A stretch of 24,108 nucleotides of DNA, taken from positions 1 through 24,108 of the forward strand of contig CAYVUI010000071.1 in NCBI GenBank assembly GCA_964454745.1. The letters are read 5' to 3'. Shown here piece by piece: positions 15,818 to 23,550 of the stretch. The stretch comes from CAYVUI01 sp964454745. GTDB taxonomy: Bacteria > Planctomycetota > Phycisphaerae > Sedimentisphaerales > Anaerohalosphaeraceae. The notes under the pieces were generated by a model that saw nothing but the letters and a program-made list of their open reading frames with translations, had not been told where the DNA came from and did no database searches. The position numbers and the translations under genes are program-made. Positions within the stretch are counted from its first letter, which is position 1, and every line of letters starts with the position of its first letter.

Positions 15818-17668
15818 ATGAATAGACGCGACTTTTTGAAAATGACCCTCACAGCAGGAGCCGGCTCCTCAATGATTGCACAAACCGCGAAAGCCGGTTA
15901 CATCCTTGGCAATGACTCCCTCAATTGCCGTCTGGGCCCCAGGCGTGCGAACCAGTTCCCGCAACTGGACCGCGTGGGGGACAATTTCTCATTTGTCCTG
16001 GTCGCCGATCCACAGCTCAATGCCACTACAACCATGGGAACCGTAGGCGGCACAAGCTCCGTTAGATACGATGAAATGATTCATGAAATGAACACCATGC
16101 CGCGAAGGCCCTCCTTTGCCATCCTCGACGGCGACCTCGTAGGCTCACCCACCGACCTTGCCTCCTGGGACAATTTCATGGACAGCACCCTTTCGATGAA
16201 CTTCCTGCCTATCCTGGTCTACGGCAACCACGACGGCAACTCATCGACCGGCTATTACAGCCGATTCCAGGACAAGCAGCAAGAGTGCAACGGCACACGC
16301 GACTATCTCTTCAGCTTCAATTGCGGCAAATGGCATTTCGTCGCCTTCCCCTGTGATGTCCCCATTGGCACCCAGGATGAAATCGACATGATCAACTGGC
16401 TCGACCAGGACCTCTACGAAAACCGCAACCGGCCGACCATGTTCTTCCAGCACGAACACTTAATGCCCCAGGGCCTCACCCAGCTCGAATGGTACACCTA
16501 CAACCGCCCGTTTCGCGTGAACATTCTCAACACCCTTGCCAAATACGGCAATGTAAAATACTCCGTCTGCGGACACGTTCATAACGGGATCAAGGCCAGC
16601 GTAAAAACCGCCTGGACCTGGAAAGGCATCAACTTCATCACCGCCCCGACCTGCACATCCAGCCGCCCCTTCGGAACCGATGAAGAGTACCCCGAGTTTG
16701 TGGAAGGCCTCGACCCCAACGGCGACGGATCAGGCTACTTTACCGGCGGCGGCTATTACATGCTCTTTGACGTCCACGGCGAAGAGGTCACCGTCAAAGG
16801 TCGCCTCGCGAACGTGCCCGACGAATATATCTACGAAAAAAGCTTCACACAATACACCGACAACGAACCGTTCTGGTTTAAATCCATCTGGGGATATACC
16901 CCCACCGCAACCCTGCAAAACGGCTCGTTTGAAAACGGCCTGGACGGCTGGATGATGCCGCACAAATACGTCGGCGAGAATCCGGAAACCCAGATGTACA
17001 CATGGCAGATCGATTCGTCCCGCAGCAGGGACGGCGGAAAAAGCCTTTACATGCGAACCCGGCACGGCGGCCTGCCCTGGGCACAGGTCGAAATCCTGCC
17101 GGTGTATCAACTGGTTCAGGCCCCGTCCAGCCCGCTGCTCAAATTCAGCTATTTCCGTGACAAGGCCGGCTCCGGCGGCGGCTGTTATGTACGCATCTAC
17201 GCCTGCAGCAATACCGAAATGAAGCACATGTTCCTGCTCGACTGGGGGGCCAGCGACGCCGATAAAAGGGAGAACCGAAACGCCTCACGCAACGGAGCTT
17301 ACGATATCGACCTCAAAGGCAACGGCACACGCGGCCCGGCCGACTGGTATATCGACCTGGGCAACGCCCAGCAGGCGATGTTCTGGACGCTTCCCGATAC
17401 CCTCAATGCCTGGCAGGATGTCACCCTGAACATGCAGCAGGTCTACGACGCAAGAAAAGGCAGCGGCGCCTGGGCGAATCTGGGCGTAACCAAACTCTAC
17501 ATTACCGCCCTCTGCTGGACCCATGACGGCGTTGGATACCAAAACGACTGCTGGTTCGACGCGTTTTCACTGACCCAGGCAGCCGGGGAAACATCAAACG
17601 TTAACGGCGCGGCTTTAAACACCAGCAGCAGCGTCTACAATACGCTATACGGCCTGAATTACCACTGA
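15818..17668 (+). CDS. Tat-exported metallophosphoesterase with C-terminal beta-sandwich domain
   Basis: The 616-residue protein starts MNRRDFLKMTLTAGAGSS, a twin-arginine leader, so it is exported folded. Calcineurin-like metallophosphoesterase motifs are in order. They are D64-P-Q66 (Gln in place of the usual His), G105-D106, G136-N-H138-D, H212/H214 in FQHEHL and G252-H-V-H255. This supports a dinuclear metal site able to cleave phosphate mono- or diesters. Residues from about 355 (LQNGSFENGLDGW) to 600 form a jelly-roll-like domain resembling carbohydrate-binding modules. The substrate is unknown; extracellular phosphodiesters or phosphorylated glycans are possible. An AAGGA site lies 8 bases upstream of the ATG. 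The gene follows the LamG surface protein in the same direction with no terminator seen. Confidence 0.88.
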   Translation: MNRRDFLKMTLTAGAGSSMIAQTAKAGYILGNDSLNCRLGPRRANQFPQLDRVGDNFSFVLVADPQLNATTTMGTVGGTSSVRYDEMIHEMNTMPRRPSFAILDGDLVGSPTDLASWDNFMDSTLSMNFLPILVYGNHDGNSSTGYYSRFQDKQQECNGTRDYLFSFNCGKWHFVAFPCDVPIGTQDEIDMINWLDQDLYENRNRPTMFFQHEHLMPQGLTQLEWYTYNRPFRVNILNTLAKYGNVKYSVCGHVHNGIKASVKTAWTWKGINFITAPTCTSSRPFGTDEEYPEFVEGLDPNGDGSGYFTGGGYYMLFDVHGEEVTVKGRLANVPDEYIYEKSFTQYTDNEPFWFKSIWGYTPTATLQNGSFENGLDGWMMPHKYVGENPETQMYTWQIDSSRSRDGGKSLYMRTRHGGLPWAQVEILPVYQLVQAPSSPLLKFSYFRDKAGSGGGCYVRIYACSNTEMKHMFLLDWGASDADKRENRNASRNGAYDIDLKGNGTRGPADWYIDLGNAQQAMFWTLPDTLNAWQDVTLNMQQVYDARKGSGAWANLGVTKLYITALCWTHDGVGYQNDCWFDAFSLTQAAGETSNVNGAALNTSSSVYNTLYGLNYH

Positions 17669-17917
17669 TTTGGTATTTAACCTTAAACAGTCTACCGTAG
17701 TGTATAGTCCAAAAACTGTACCAATCTCTGCACGAAAACTGACACAAAATCTGCAAATACGGATTACGCAGGTAGACATTCCAAGTCACACCCTGACAGT
17801 AAATCAGCGGAAAAAAACACCGATACGAACACACCAAATAGCAAACGTAACCGCAACAAAGAAAAGGCTTTAGGCAGGATATGTCAGTTGGATTCAGGGG
17901 ATGTCAAAGAAGAAAAA
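17669..17917. other. Gene-free stretch between metallophosphoesterase and tRNA
   Basis: I find no supported gene in these 249 bases. A TATAGT box on the plus strand (17703-17708) has no acceptable -35 partner. Short A-rich phrases such as AAAACTG recur but form no array. No hairpin followed by a T-run is visible for the gene ending at 17668. Confidence 0.4.
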
Positions 17918-18008
<91 letters not shown>

Positions 18009-18040
18009 ATAAAAAATACACCAAAATTTTACAAACCACG

Positions 18041-18068
18041 AATATACCCCCATTTTCACCCCAGTCAA
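18041..18068 (-). promoter_or_regulatory. Promoter of the tRNA-Ser gene
   Basis: On the minus strand TTGACT (18063-18068), a 16-base spacer and TATATT (18041-18046) each match consensus at 5/6. The start would fall near 18034, giving a 5' leader of about 26 bases to be trimmed by RNase P. The box lies just past the stop of the channel gene, so the tRNA can be transcribed independently. Confidence 0.65.
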
Positions 18069-18096
18069 GCAAGAAATCCACCCCTCCGCCAAAAAT

Positions 18097-19263
18097 CTAC
18101 CCCCGCGAGTACCGCTTGGACAAACTGACCACAAACAGCGCCATCAGACACGCCCCGCTCAAAGCCTCCACCATCGCCACACTTGTCGTAAGTCCATGCC
18201 CACGCGTAGGATACAAATCCCCAAAACCCAGCGTCGTAAACGTAATCGTACTGAAATACAGCCCCTCGAGCACCGTCAATCCCCCCGTCTGCACCTCGTT
18301 TCCATAAGAAATCCTCGCCAGCGGCGAACTGAAAAACAACCCGCAAAGCACGATAATCAAAGCACTTGCAACCAGCACCCGGATCGGCCGCTCCCCGTAG
18401 CCAAACAGCATCTTGCCGAAAACCAGCTCCGGCAGCAGCTTAACCCCGCCAATCGCACGCCACACCCGCCCCGCAGGGCTGAGCCGCTCATAGTTCACAC
18501 CCCGAAACCGCTTCCACAAATGCGCACAACGCTCACGGTAAAAACTCTCCCCCGCAAGCTGGTAATACCCCCCCTCCTGCGAGGCCTGCTTGATAAACCG
18601 CCAGAACGTCTCATCATCCCCGTACGTCTTCCGGGCAAATCGCACAGAATCGTACACCGGCACCGACTTGCTCCGCGAATACACACCCGAAAAGTCCGTC
18701 CGACCCAGAAACTGCACCCGCGTAAAATTGCCGCCCTTGGCAAAGCTCGTATTCGTAAACCGCGCCTCATGCCGAAAAACCGCATCCGTAAAAAGCCCGT
18801 ACCCCTCAAAACCAACCGTACGCATCATCGCCATCTTCTCAAATACCGTATTGCGAAAACAGCACACCCGGCTAAACGTACACCCGTCATAACTGGCATT
18901 GCCCTCGTACCGGGCATTAGTAAACCGCGTCTGGCCCCGGAATGTCGAAGAATTAAAATGCACATCCGAGCCGAACACTACTGAAACTTCCTTCGGGCTC
19001 TCCCACGGAGGGGCAAACACCACATCATCTTCAAACACACAGTCATTAAACATCAAAGGCATATCGATCCGGATCACCACAGTAGTCCCCTCGTGGCCAA
19101 TGTCCAGACCCGAAAGATCAAACTGCTCGCTCTTGATAAACAGCCGATTCAAATCCAGGCTCCCGCTGATCACACACCGGCTCAGCAGAATCTCCTCACC
19201 CTTGAGAATCTCTTCGATCACTTCCGTCGCTGAAAGCCTCTGATTTTCACGCTGAAACGCCAT
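18097..19263 (-). CDS. Pentapeptide-repeat protein fused to a two-TM potassium-channel pore
   Basis: The 388-residue protein has two parts. Residues 70-195 contain repeats of the F-x-x-x-x-F type (for example NTSFAKGGNFTRVQFLGRTDF), as in degenerate pentapeptide-repeat families that form a right-handed quadrilateral helix. Residues 290-385 are a two-TM channel: TM1 about 293-312, a pore helix ending in the filter T344-L-G-F-G-D349, and TM2 about 358-381. The TLGFGD filter predicts potassium selectivity. The cytosolic N-terminal repeat domain replaces the usual gating modules, so gating is unknown. The gene starts 12 bases after the PfkB kinase stop, with a GCAGGG site between, and so is translationally close-coupled. 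Homologous fusions are annotated simply as ion channel proteins. Confidence 0.88.
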   Translation of the reverse strand: MAFQRENQRLSATEVIEEILKGEEILLSRCVISGSLDLNRLFIKSEQFDLSGLDIGHEGTTVVIRIDMPLMFNDCVFEDDVVFAPPWESPKEVSVVFGSDVHFNSSTFRGQTRFTNARYEGNASYDGCTFSRVCCFRNTVFEKMAMMRTVGFEGYGLFTDAVFRHEARFTNTSFAKGGNFTRVQFLGRTDFSGVYSRSKSVPVYDSVRFARKTYGDDETFWRFIKQASQEGGYYQLAGESFYRERCAHLWKRFRGVNYERLSPAGRVWRAIGGVKLLPELVFGKMLFGYGERPIRVLVASALIIVLCGLFFSSPLARISYGNEVQTGGLTVLEGLYFSTITFTTLGFGDLYPTRGHGLTTSVAMVEALSGACLMALFVVSLSKRYSRG

Positions 19264-19275
19264 ATCCCTGCACCA

Positions 19276-20241
19276 TTACTCCGGCTGCTCGATCAGCAAT
19301 TCAAGTATATCCTCACGACTCGGAAGCGTATCAACGCCCCCGATCCGGCTGCTCGAAAGTGCCCCCGCCGCCGCCGCAAAACGAACCGCCCGATCAATCG
19401 AATCCCCCGTCCCCAGTGCCGCCGCCAGCGCGCCTGCAAACGCGTCTCCGCAGCAGCTTCGGTCCACACGGTTGACTTCGAATCCCTTGATATGACATGC
19501 CTCATCTTTATTGGCCACAAACGTCCCCCGCGCACCGAGCTTAATCACCACACACTCGATCCCCGCCGCTGCCAGCTCGGAACCCAGCCGCTTTAATTTA
19601 TGAACATGCCCGGCATTGATCTCGTGCGATTCCATCGAACGGTCAAAATCCGGGATCAGAACATCCACAAGGTAAAACTCCTTATCCAACTGAAGATCAG
19701 CAACCCCCATGCCCGCCAGGACATCCATCTCCCGTTCAAGAATCACAAGCTTGTTGTACAGCTTTGCCGATTTGATGGCCGCCTTGACGACATCTTTCGG
19801 AAGGCTCCCGTGGATATGAACTACATCCGCCTGGGAAATAATCTGCTCCGTCCCCGCATAATTCAGATCGTCCACGCTCAGCGCCCGGTTCGCTCCGGGG
19901 CAAATGCACGATGTGTTTTCACCAATCCGGTCAACAAACGTCACCGAAGCCCCCGTACTTATCGCGTTGGCAATATACACACCGTCAGTCAGCACGTCTG
20001 CCTGCCGAAGCCGATGCATCACGATACGGCCAAGCGGGTCATCACCGACCTTGCTGATCAGGGAAGAGCTGCAACCAAGAAAAGCCGCCTGGATCGCACG
20101 AACCGCCCCGGCACCCGCAGCCGAACACGAAAAACGACTGCCCTCGATAATTTCTCCCTGTCCCGGAAAACTCTCACAGAGTACACACATCTCCACAAAA
20201 CAAGGCCCGATGGTAACCACATTCGGCGTTCTGCCAGCCAT
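19276..20241 (-). CDS. PfkB/ribokinase-family kinase, atypical active-site motifs
   Basis: The 321-residue length is normal for PfkB carbohydrate or nucleoside kinases. KVGDDPLGRIV (64-74) and the C-terminal signature D260-RSCCGD266-AFAGALAAAL fix the family, with D266 as the expected catalytic base. Two motifs are unusual. The anion-hole stretch normally reading G-A-G-D is C263-C264-G-D. In the N-terminal GG-x-G-x-N sugar-binding motif, the Asn position is Val (A42-G-A-G-A-V47). The substrate therefore cannot be assumed, and activity is not certain. The ATG at 20241 has an AAAGGGA site about 5 bases upstream. A TATACT -10 box (20277-20282) precedes it, but its -35 is poor. It is cotranscribed with the pentapeptide/channel gene, a pairing I cannot explain from known pathways. 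Confidence 0.82.
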   Translation of the reverse strand: MAGRTPNVVTIGPCFVEMCVLCESFPGQGEIIEGSRFSCSAAGAGAVRAIQAAFLGCSSSLISKVGDDPLGRIVMHRLRQADVLTDGVYIANAISTGASVTFVDRIGENTSCICPGANRALSVDDLNYAGTEQIISQADVVHIHGSLPKDVVKAAIKSAKLYNKLVILEREMDVLAGMGVADLQLDKEFYLVDVLIPDFDRSMESHEINAGHVHKLKRLGSELAAAGIECVVIKLGARGTFVANKDEACHIKGFEVNRVDRSCCGDAFAGALAAALGTGDSIDRAVRFAAAAGALSSSRIGGVDTLPSREDILELLIEQPE

Positions 20242-20380
20242 TCAATCCCTTTCGTATGTTATCGGACGCGTCTATCAGTATAGAAACTCTCTTATGCAAG
20301 TGCACTCATTTTTTATCGGTGGATTTGACGGGAATATCAAATAAACGGACATGAAAAAGGTATATTTCCCTGCACCGCCA

Positions 20381-21448
20381 TCAGCTTCGAACAAAAGAGT
20401 CCTTGAAAACTCCGAAAATCAAAACCGCAAAAAGAACCACCGCGCTGACATATTGCCAGGCCGACACACTCATTTCGTGCATGTGCTCGGTAATCACCGC
20501 TGAAAGATTCGGAAAAAGCCAGTTTAAAATCAGCCCCGAACCAATCGCACAAAAAACCACAACCGCAAGGTAGATAACCGCGGTTTTGCGTCCCATAATT
20601 TTTGAAATCGTCAAGACCGCCACTGCATTGGTCGCCGGACCGGTCATCAAAAACACCATCACCGCACCCGGCGAAAGCCCCTTGGCGATCAAAGCCGCCG
20701 CAATCGGAACCGACGCCGTTGAACAGACATACATCGGAATTCCCACAAAAAGCATCAAAAGCATCATCCAAGCTCCAGACCCCAGACGCTCAGACCATAC
20801 CGAGAAAAAATCCTCCGGAACAAAAACCGAGATCACACCGGCAACCAAAAGTCCGATAAGCATCGCCGCCCCGACATCTTCAGGCAGCGTCACAAAACCA
20901 TGATGCAAAATCCGGGCAAACCGGCTCTTCTTCTCTGGGTTCGAATTCTCCTCTGACCCGCTTTTATCGCAATCCTGACAATCTTCATCTTTCTCATGCT
21001 CGTCCCCGTTTCCGTCGCTTTCAGCTCGATCCTTGTATCCTGCAAACAAATCTACCGCCGTACCCCCCAGGACACCGGTTACCAAAGCCACAATCGGGCG
21101 ATAAATCGCCATCACCCACCCCAGCAGGCTATACGTAACCAGCATACTGTCCACACCGGTCTGCGGAGTCGAAAGCAAAAAAGAAATCGAACTCGACCGA
21201 GTCGCACCGCTTTTTCGAAGACTCGTCGTTACCGGGATCACCCCGCACGAACACAACGGAAGCGGAATCCCAAGCAGCGATGCCTTGAGAATGGACACAA
21301 AGCCCGGGCTCCCGAGCTGTTTGCGGACAAAATCAGTCGGCAAAAGTACATGCAGCAACCCCGCTACCAGAAAACCAAACAGCAGGTACGGCGCCATCAC
21401 GGCCATCGCACGAAAAAACTCACTTATTATCGTTAGAATCCATTCCAT
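20381..21448 (-). CDS. Permease of the SO_0444/ArsP type, putative Cu/Zn or arsenical efflux
   Basis: The 355-residue membrane protein has two similar halves of about four helices. The first half carries the family motif IPLPLCSCGVIPV with C66 and C68. The second half carries GIPMYVCSTASVPIA (C242), and GPATN (270-274) follows. This is the permease family PF03773, which includes SO_0444 Cu/Zn efflux and ArsP methylarsenical exporters. A hydrophilic loop (about 140-176) rich in Asp, Glu and two Cys (157, 160) joins the halves and could bind metal. The ATG at 21448 has only a weak GGGTG ribosome site. A candidate operator sits in the 76-base upstream gap. The gene lies downstream of the GntR gene in the same direction but probably has its own promoter. 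Confidence 0.85.
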   Translation of the reverse strand: MEWILTIISEFFRAMAVMAPYLLFGFLVAGLLHVLLPTDFVRKQLGSPGFVSILKASLLGIPLPLCSCGVIPVTTSLRKSGATRSSSISFLLSTPQTGVDSMLVTYSLLGWVMAIYRPIVALVTGVLGGTAVDLFAGYKDRAESDGNGDEHEKDEDCQDCDKSGSEENSNPEKKSRFARILHHGFVTLPEDVGAAMLIGLLVAGVISVFVPEDFFSVWSERLGSGAWMMLLMLFVGIPMYVCSTASVPIAAALIAKGLSPGAVMVFLMTGPATNAVAVLTISKIMGRKTAVIYLAVVVFCAIGSGLILNWLFPNLSAVITEHMHEMSVSAWQYVSAVVLFAVLIFGVFKDSFVRS

Positions 21449-21463
21449 TTCACACCCATAAAA

Positions 21464-21495
21464 TAGAGTAACTGTCGACTCTACTACGATGTCAA
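21464..21495 (-). promoter_or_regulatory. Inverted repeat plus -35 box upstream of the metal permease
   Basis: A perfect inverted repeat TAGAGT-N8-ACTCTA spans 21464-21483, just 16-35 bases before the ATG. On the minus strand a consensus TTGACA -35 (21490-21495) lies six bases upstream of it. The -10 is poor (TACTCT after 19 bases or GTTACT after 17), which is the pattern of promoters that need an activator or are repressed. A metal-responsive regulator such as an ArsR- or MerR-type protein would fit, but none is encoded nearby. Confidence 0.4.
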
Positions 21496-21524
21496 CCCAG
21501 CACTGTTCAGCAAAGCCCCCGCTT

Positions 21525-22232
21525 TCAGGATGGATTCAAATCCCTGCCCATCCCAAGCTTGAGAGCCTCGATATCGTGTTCACAACCGTACCGAACATGC
21601 TCCCGCATCATCGCTTCCGCCTGCTGGACGTCACGATTCTGGCAAACCTCGATCAGCCGCTGATGCCAGTTTTCCGGCACTTTGCGATAAATGGTCGCCT
21701 TAATCCAGTTCAGCCGCATCAGCCGGCGAAACCAGACCCTCTTTAGCTCCTCGGCAAAACGCACCCCAGCACCCGCCGCCGCCAATTGATAATGAAAATC
21801 GCTGTGCGCCTCCATCCCATCCTGCGAATCCATCTCCGGCTGAGCCATCACACCATCCAAAAGCCTGGCTTTTTTCGCCAGAGCCGCCAAATCCTTTTCC
21901 GTTGCATTCTCCGCTGCCATCCGAGCCGACTGCACTTCCATCGCTTCACGCAGAATCTCATCCCCTTTTACATCCTCCAGCGTCAACGGCCGGACCCGCG
22001 AGCCGTACATCGGCCGCGATTCAACGAATCCATCCACCTCCAGGCGGATCAATGCCTCCGTGACTGCCATCCGGCTTACCCCAAGCCGATCACTCTCCTT
22101 ACGCCTTACAAGGCGATATCCCGGACCCAGTTTTCCGCTTATTATCTCCTCGCGAAGGGTATCATACACCTGCTGGGTCAGCGTCGATGGATCCCCTTCT
22201 TCCGTATTCTTGTCATAATGATAATTCGCCAT
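21525..22232 (-). CDS. GntR family transcriptional regulator, FadR/FCD subfamily
   Basis: The 235-residue protein has an N-terminal winged helix-turn-helix (about 17-83: QQVYDTLREEIISGKLGPG, then SDRLGVSRMAVTEALIRLEV). An all-helical FCD-type effector domain follows (about 90-228). Candidate metal ligands are D145, H147 (SDFHYQL), H190 and H212, as in metal-dependent FCD regulators that bind carboxylic acids. The ATG at 22232 is chosen because a GGGGA site lies 8 bases upstream and because the alternative TTG at 22268 would lie upstream of the predicted transcription start. The gene is divergent from the URO-D-like/aldolase operon. The shared palindrome makes it the likely repressor of both units, probably responding to a sugar-acid-like inducer. 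Confidence 0.88.
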   Translation of the reverse strand: MANYHYDKNTEEGDPSTLTQQVYDTLREEIISGKLGPGYRLVRRKESDRLGVSRMAVTEALIRLEVDGFVESRPMYGSRVRPLTLEDVKGDEILREAMEVQSARMAAENATEKDLAALAKKARLLDGVMAQPEMDSQDGMEAHSDFHYQLAAAGAGVRFAEELKRVWFRRLMRLNWIKATIYRKVPENWHQRLIEVCQNRDVQQAEAMMREHVRYGCEHDIEALKLGMGRDLNPS

Positions 22233-22271
22233 AAGCAAAATCCCCGCTGAAAACACCCTTATAAGCAATCG

Positions 22272-22299
22272 ATTATAAACTTTTCTTTTGACATGTCAA
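22272..22299 (-). promoter_or_regulatory. Consensus promoter of the GntR regulator gene
   Basis: On the minus strand TTGACA (22294-22299), a 16-base spacer and TATAAT (22272-22277) are both exact consensus. The start would be near 22265, giving a leader of about 33 bases to the ATG at 22232. The -35 lies inside the palindrome at 22286-22301. Confidence 0.75.
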
Positions 22300-22301
22300 A
22301 A
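22286..22301. promoter_or_regulatory. Perfect 16-bp palindrome, likely GntR operator
   Basis: TTTTGACATGTCAAAA is fully self-complementary. Each half contains TTGACA or its complement, so the one site provides the -35 box for both divergent promoters. FadR-type regulators bind short dyads of about this length, so autoregulation and repression of the catabolic operon are the natural reading. Binding by this specific protein is inferred. Confidence 0.65.
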
Positions 22302-22316
22302 CTGCATCGTTAATAT
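22288..22316 (+). promoter_or_regulatory. Candidate promoter of the URO-D-like/aldolase operon
   Basis: TTGACA (22288-22293), a 17-base spacer and TAATAT (22311-22316) give an exact -35 and a 4/6 -10. Transcription would start near 22323, with a leader of about 100 bases before the TTG at 22424. ATCGTT occurs twice (22306-22311 and 22319-22324), flanking the -10 box. Confidence 0.65.
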
Positions 22317-22423
22317 ATATCGTTTTCAGCAATGATAACCTCCTTATTCGCATAGGAAAACAACAAAAGGACATCAACAACCGATTATCAGGTATTTGAG
22401 CGATACTCAGAAAGGAATAAACC

Positions 22424-23497
22424 TTGAAATTCTCAATCGAACAACGAGTCGAGCAGTTTAAAAAGTATTACGCCCGTCAAAACGAAAGGCCGCTTTTCGG
22501 CTTCTTTCTCGGTTCCGAATACCCCCTGCATCGCTACCCCGCCAGCAAGGCCCTGCCGGACAAGCAGTTACTCAAACCATCCGATTTCAATCCTGCTGAC
22601 TATGTCAACGACTGCCATGAGCTGTTCCGCTGCCACGAAGAGGCCGGCGGCGATTTCATCTGGGCCGCGTCCGCATTCTGGGCCATCCCCTGGGTAGAGG
22701 TCGCACTCGGCTGCCCGATCATCTCGGATATCTCCACCGGATCGATCCACGCCGAAAAGCCAGAGAATTTCTCGCCGGACACCCTGCCCGGTTTCGACCC
22801 CGACAGCCCCTGGCTAAAGCTCATGGACGACTTCCTGGCAACTTTCGCCCAAGCCTCCAGCGGCACATGGCCCCTGGCCACCACCCGCATGCGGGGCATC
22901 GCCGACCTGCTCGCCGCCCTCTACGGCAACGACGTATTCATCATGAAATTTTTCGAGGCCCCCGACGAAATCAAGGCCGTCTGTGAAAAACTCACCGACT
23001 TCTGGATCGAAATGGCCAAATTCCAGTTCGACCGCATCCCCGACTTCCACGGCGGCATCGGATCGTTCTACTACAACATGTGGGCCCCGTCCAAAACCGT
23101 CTGGCACCAGGAAGACGCCGTCGCCCTGCTCTCGCCCGACATCTACCGCGAATTCATTGAGCCCTGCGACCGCCGCATCGTCCAGGAACTCAAAAACTGC
23201 ATCATGCACCTCCACCCCACCGGCTACATCCCCGTAGACCCGCTGATCGACATGAAAATGACCGCCATCGAGATGCACGTCGACGAAGGCGGCAAAACCG
23301 GCCGCGAGCTCAACGAATACCACGTAAAAATCCTCGCCGAAAGGCCGCTGCTGATCTGGGGCCAGCTCTCCGACGACGACCTCGACTACATCTTCTCCGA
23401 GCTGCCCTGCAAAGGCCTCGCCGTCCAGACCGTCGTAGAAACCCCCGAAAAAGCCCACCGGCTCTGGGAAAAATACATGACAAAGTACGGCGTATAA
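22424..23497 (+). CDS. Uroporphyrinogen decarboxylase (URO-D) superfamily protein, methyltransferase-like
   Basis: The 357-residue protein begins with a TTG codon, supported by an AAAGGA site (22411-22416) 7 bases upstream and by MKFSIEQRVEQFKKYYARQ as a natural N-terminus. The overall pattern matches the URO-D (beta/alpha)8 fold used by uroporphyrinogen decarboxylases and corrinoid-dependent methyltransferases. Supporting motifs are ALYGNDVFIMKFFEAPDEIK, LLSPDIYREFIEPCDRRIV and MHLHPTGYIPVDPLIDM. His residues at 262 and 264 lie where metal or substrate ligands are found in methyltransferase members. The protein is clearly not a standard haem-pathway HemE, because it lies in a regulated catabolic operon and lacks a recognisable N-terminal HemE signature. 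The substrate is unknown. Next downstream, after 53 bases, is an HpcH/HpaI aldolase gene. Confidence 0.8.
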   Translation: MKFSIEQRVEQFKKYYARQNERPLFGFFLGSEYPLHRYPASKALPDKQLLKPSDFNPADYVNDCHELFRCHEEAGGDFIWAASAFWAIPWVEVALGCPIISDISTGSIHAEKPENFSPDTLPGFDPDSPWLKLMDDFLATFAQASSGTWPLATTRMRGIADLLAALYGNDVFIMKFFEAPDEIKAVCEKLTDFWIEMAKFQFDRIPDFHGGIGSFYYNMWAPSKTVWHQEDAVALLSPDIYREFIEPCDRRIVQELKNCIMHLHPTGYIPVDPLIDMKMTAIEMHVDEGGKTGRELNEYHVKILAERPLLIWGQLSDDDLDYIFSELPCKGLAVQTVVETPEKAHRLWEKYMTKYGV

Positions 23498-23550
23498 GCT
23501 AAGCTCAAAACAACAAAACCAAAATCGCTAACGAAAATACGGGAAATACC

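Noticed and set aside
17670..17873. A 67-codon frame after the metallophosphoesterase
   Set aside because: It has a TTG start without a ribosome site, and the product is low-complexity and matches nothing.
21512..21525. AAAGC-CCCC-GCTTT at the end of the GntR gene as a terminator
   Set aside because: The stem is only five pairs and no T-tract follows on the minus strand.
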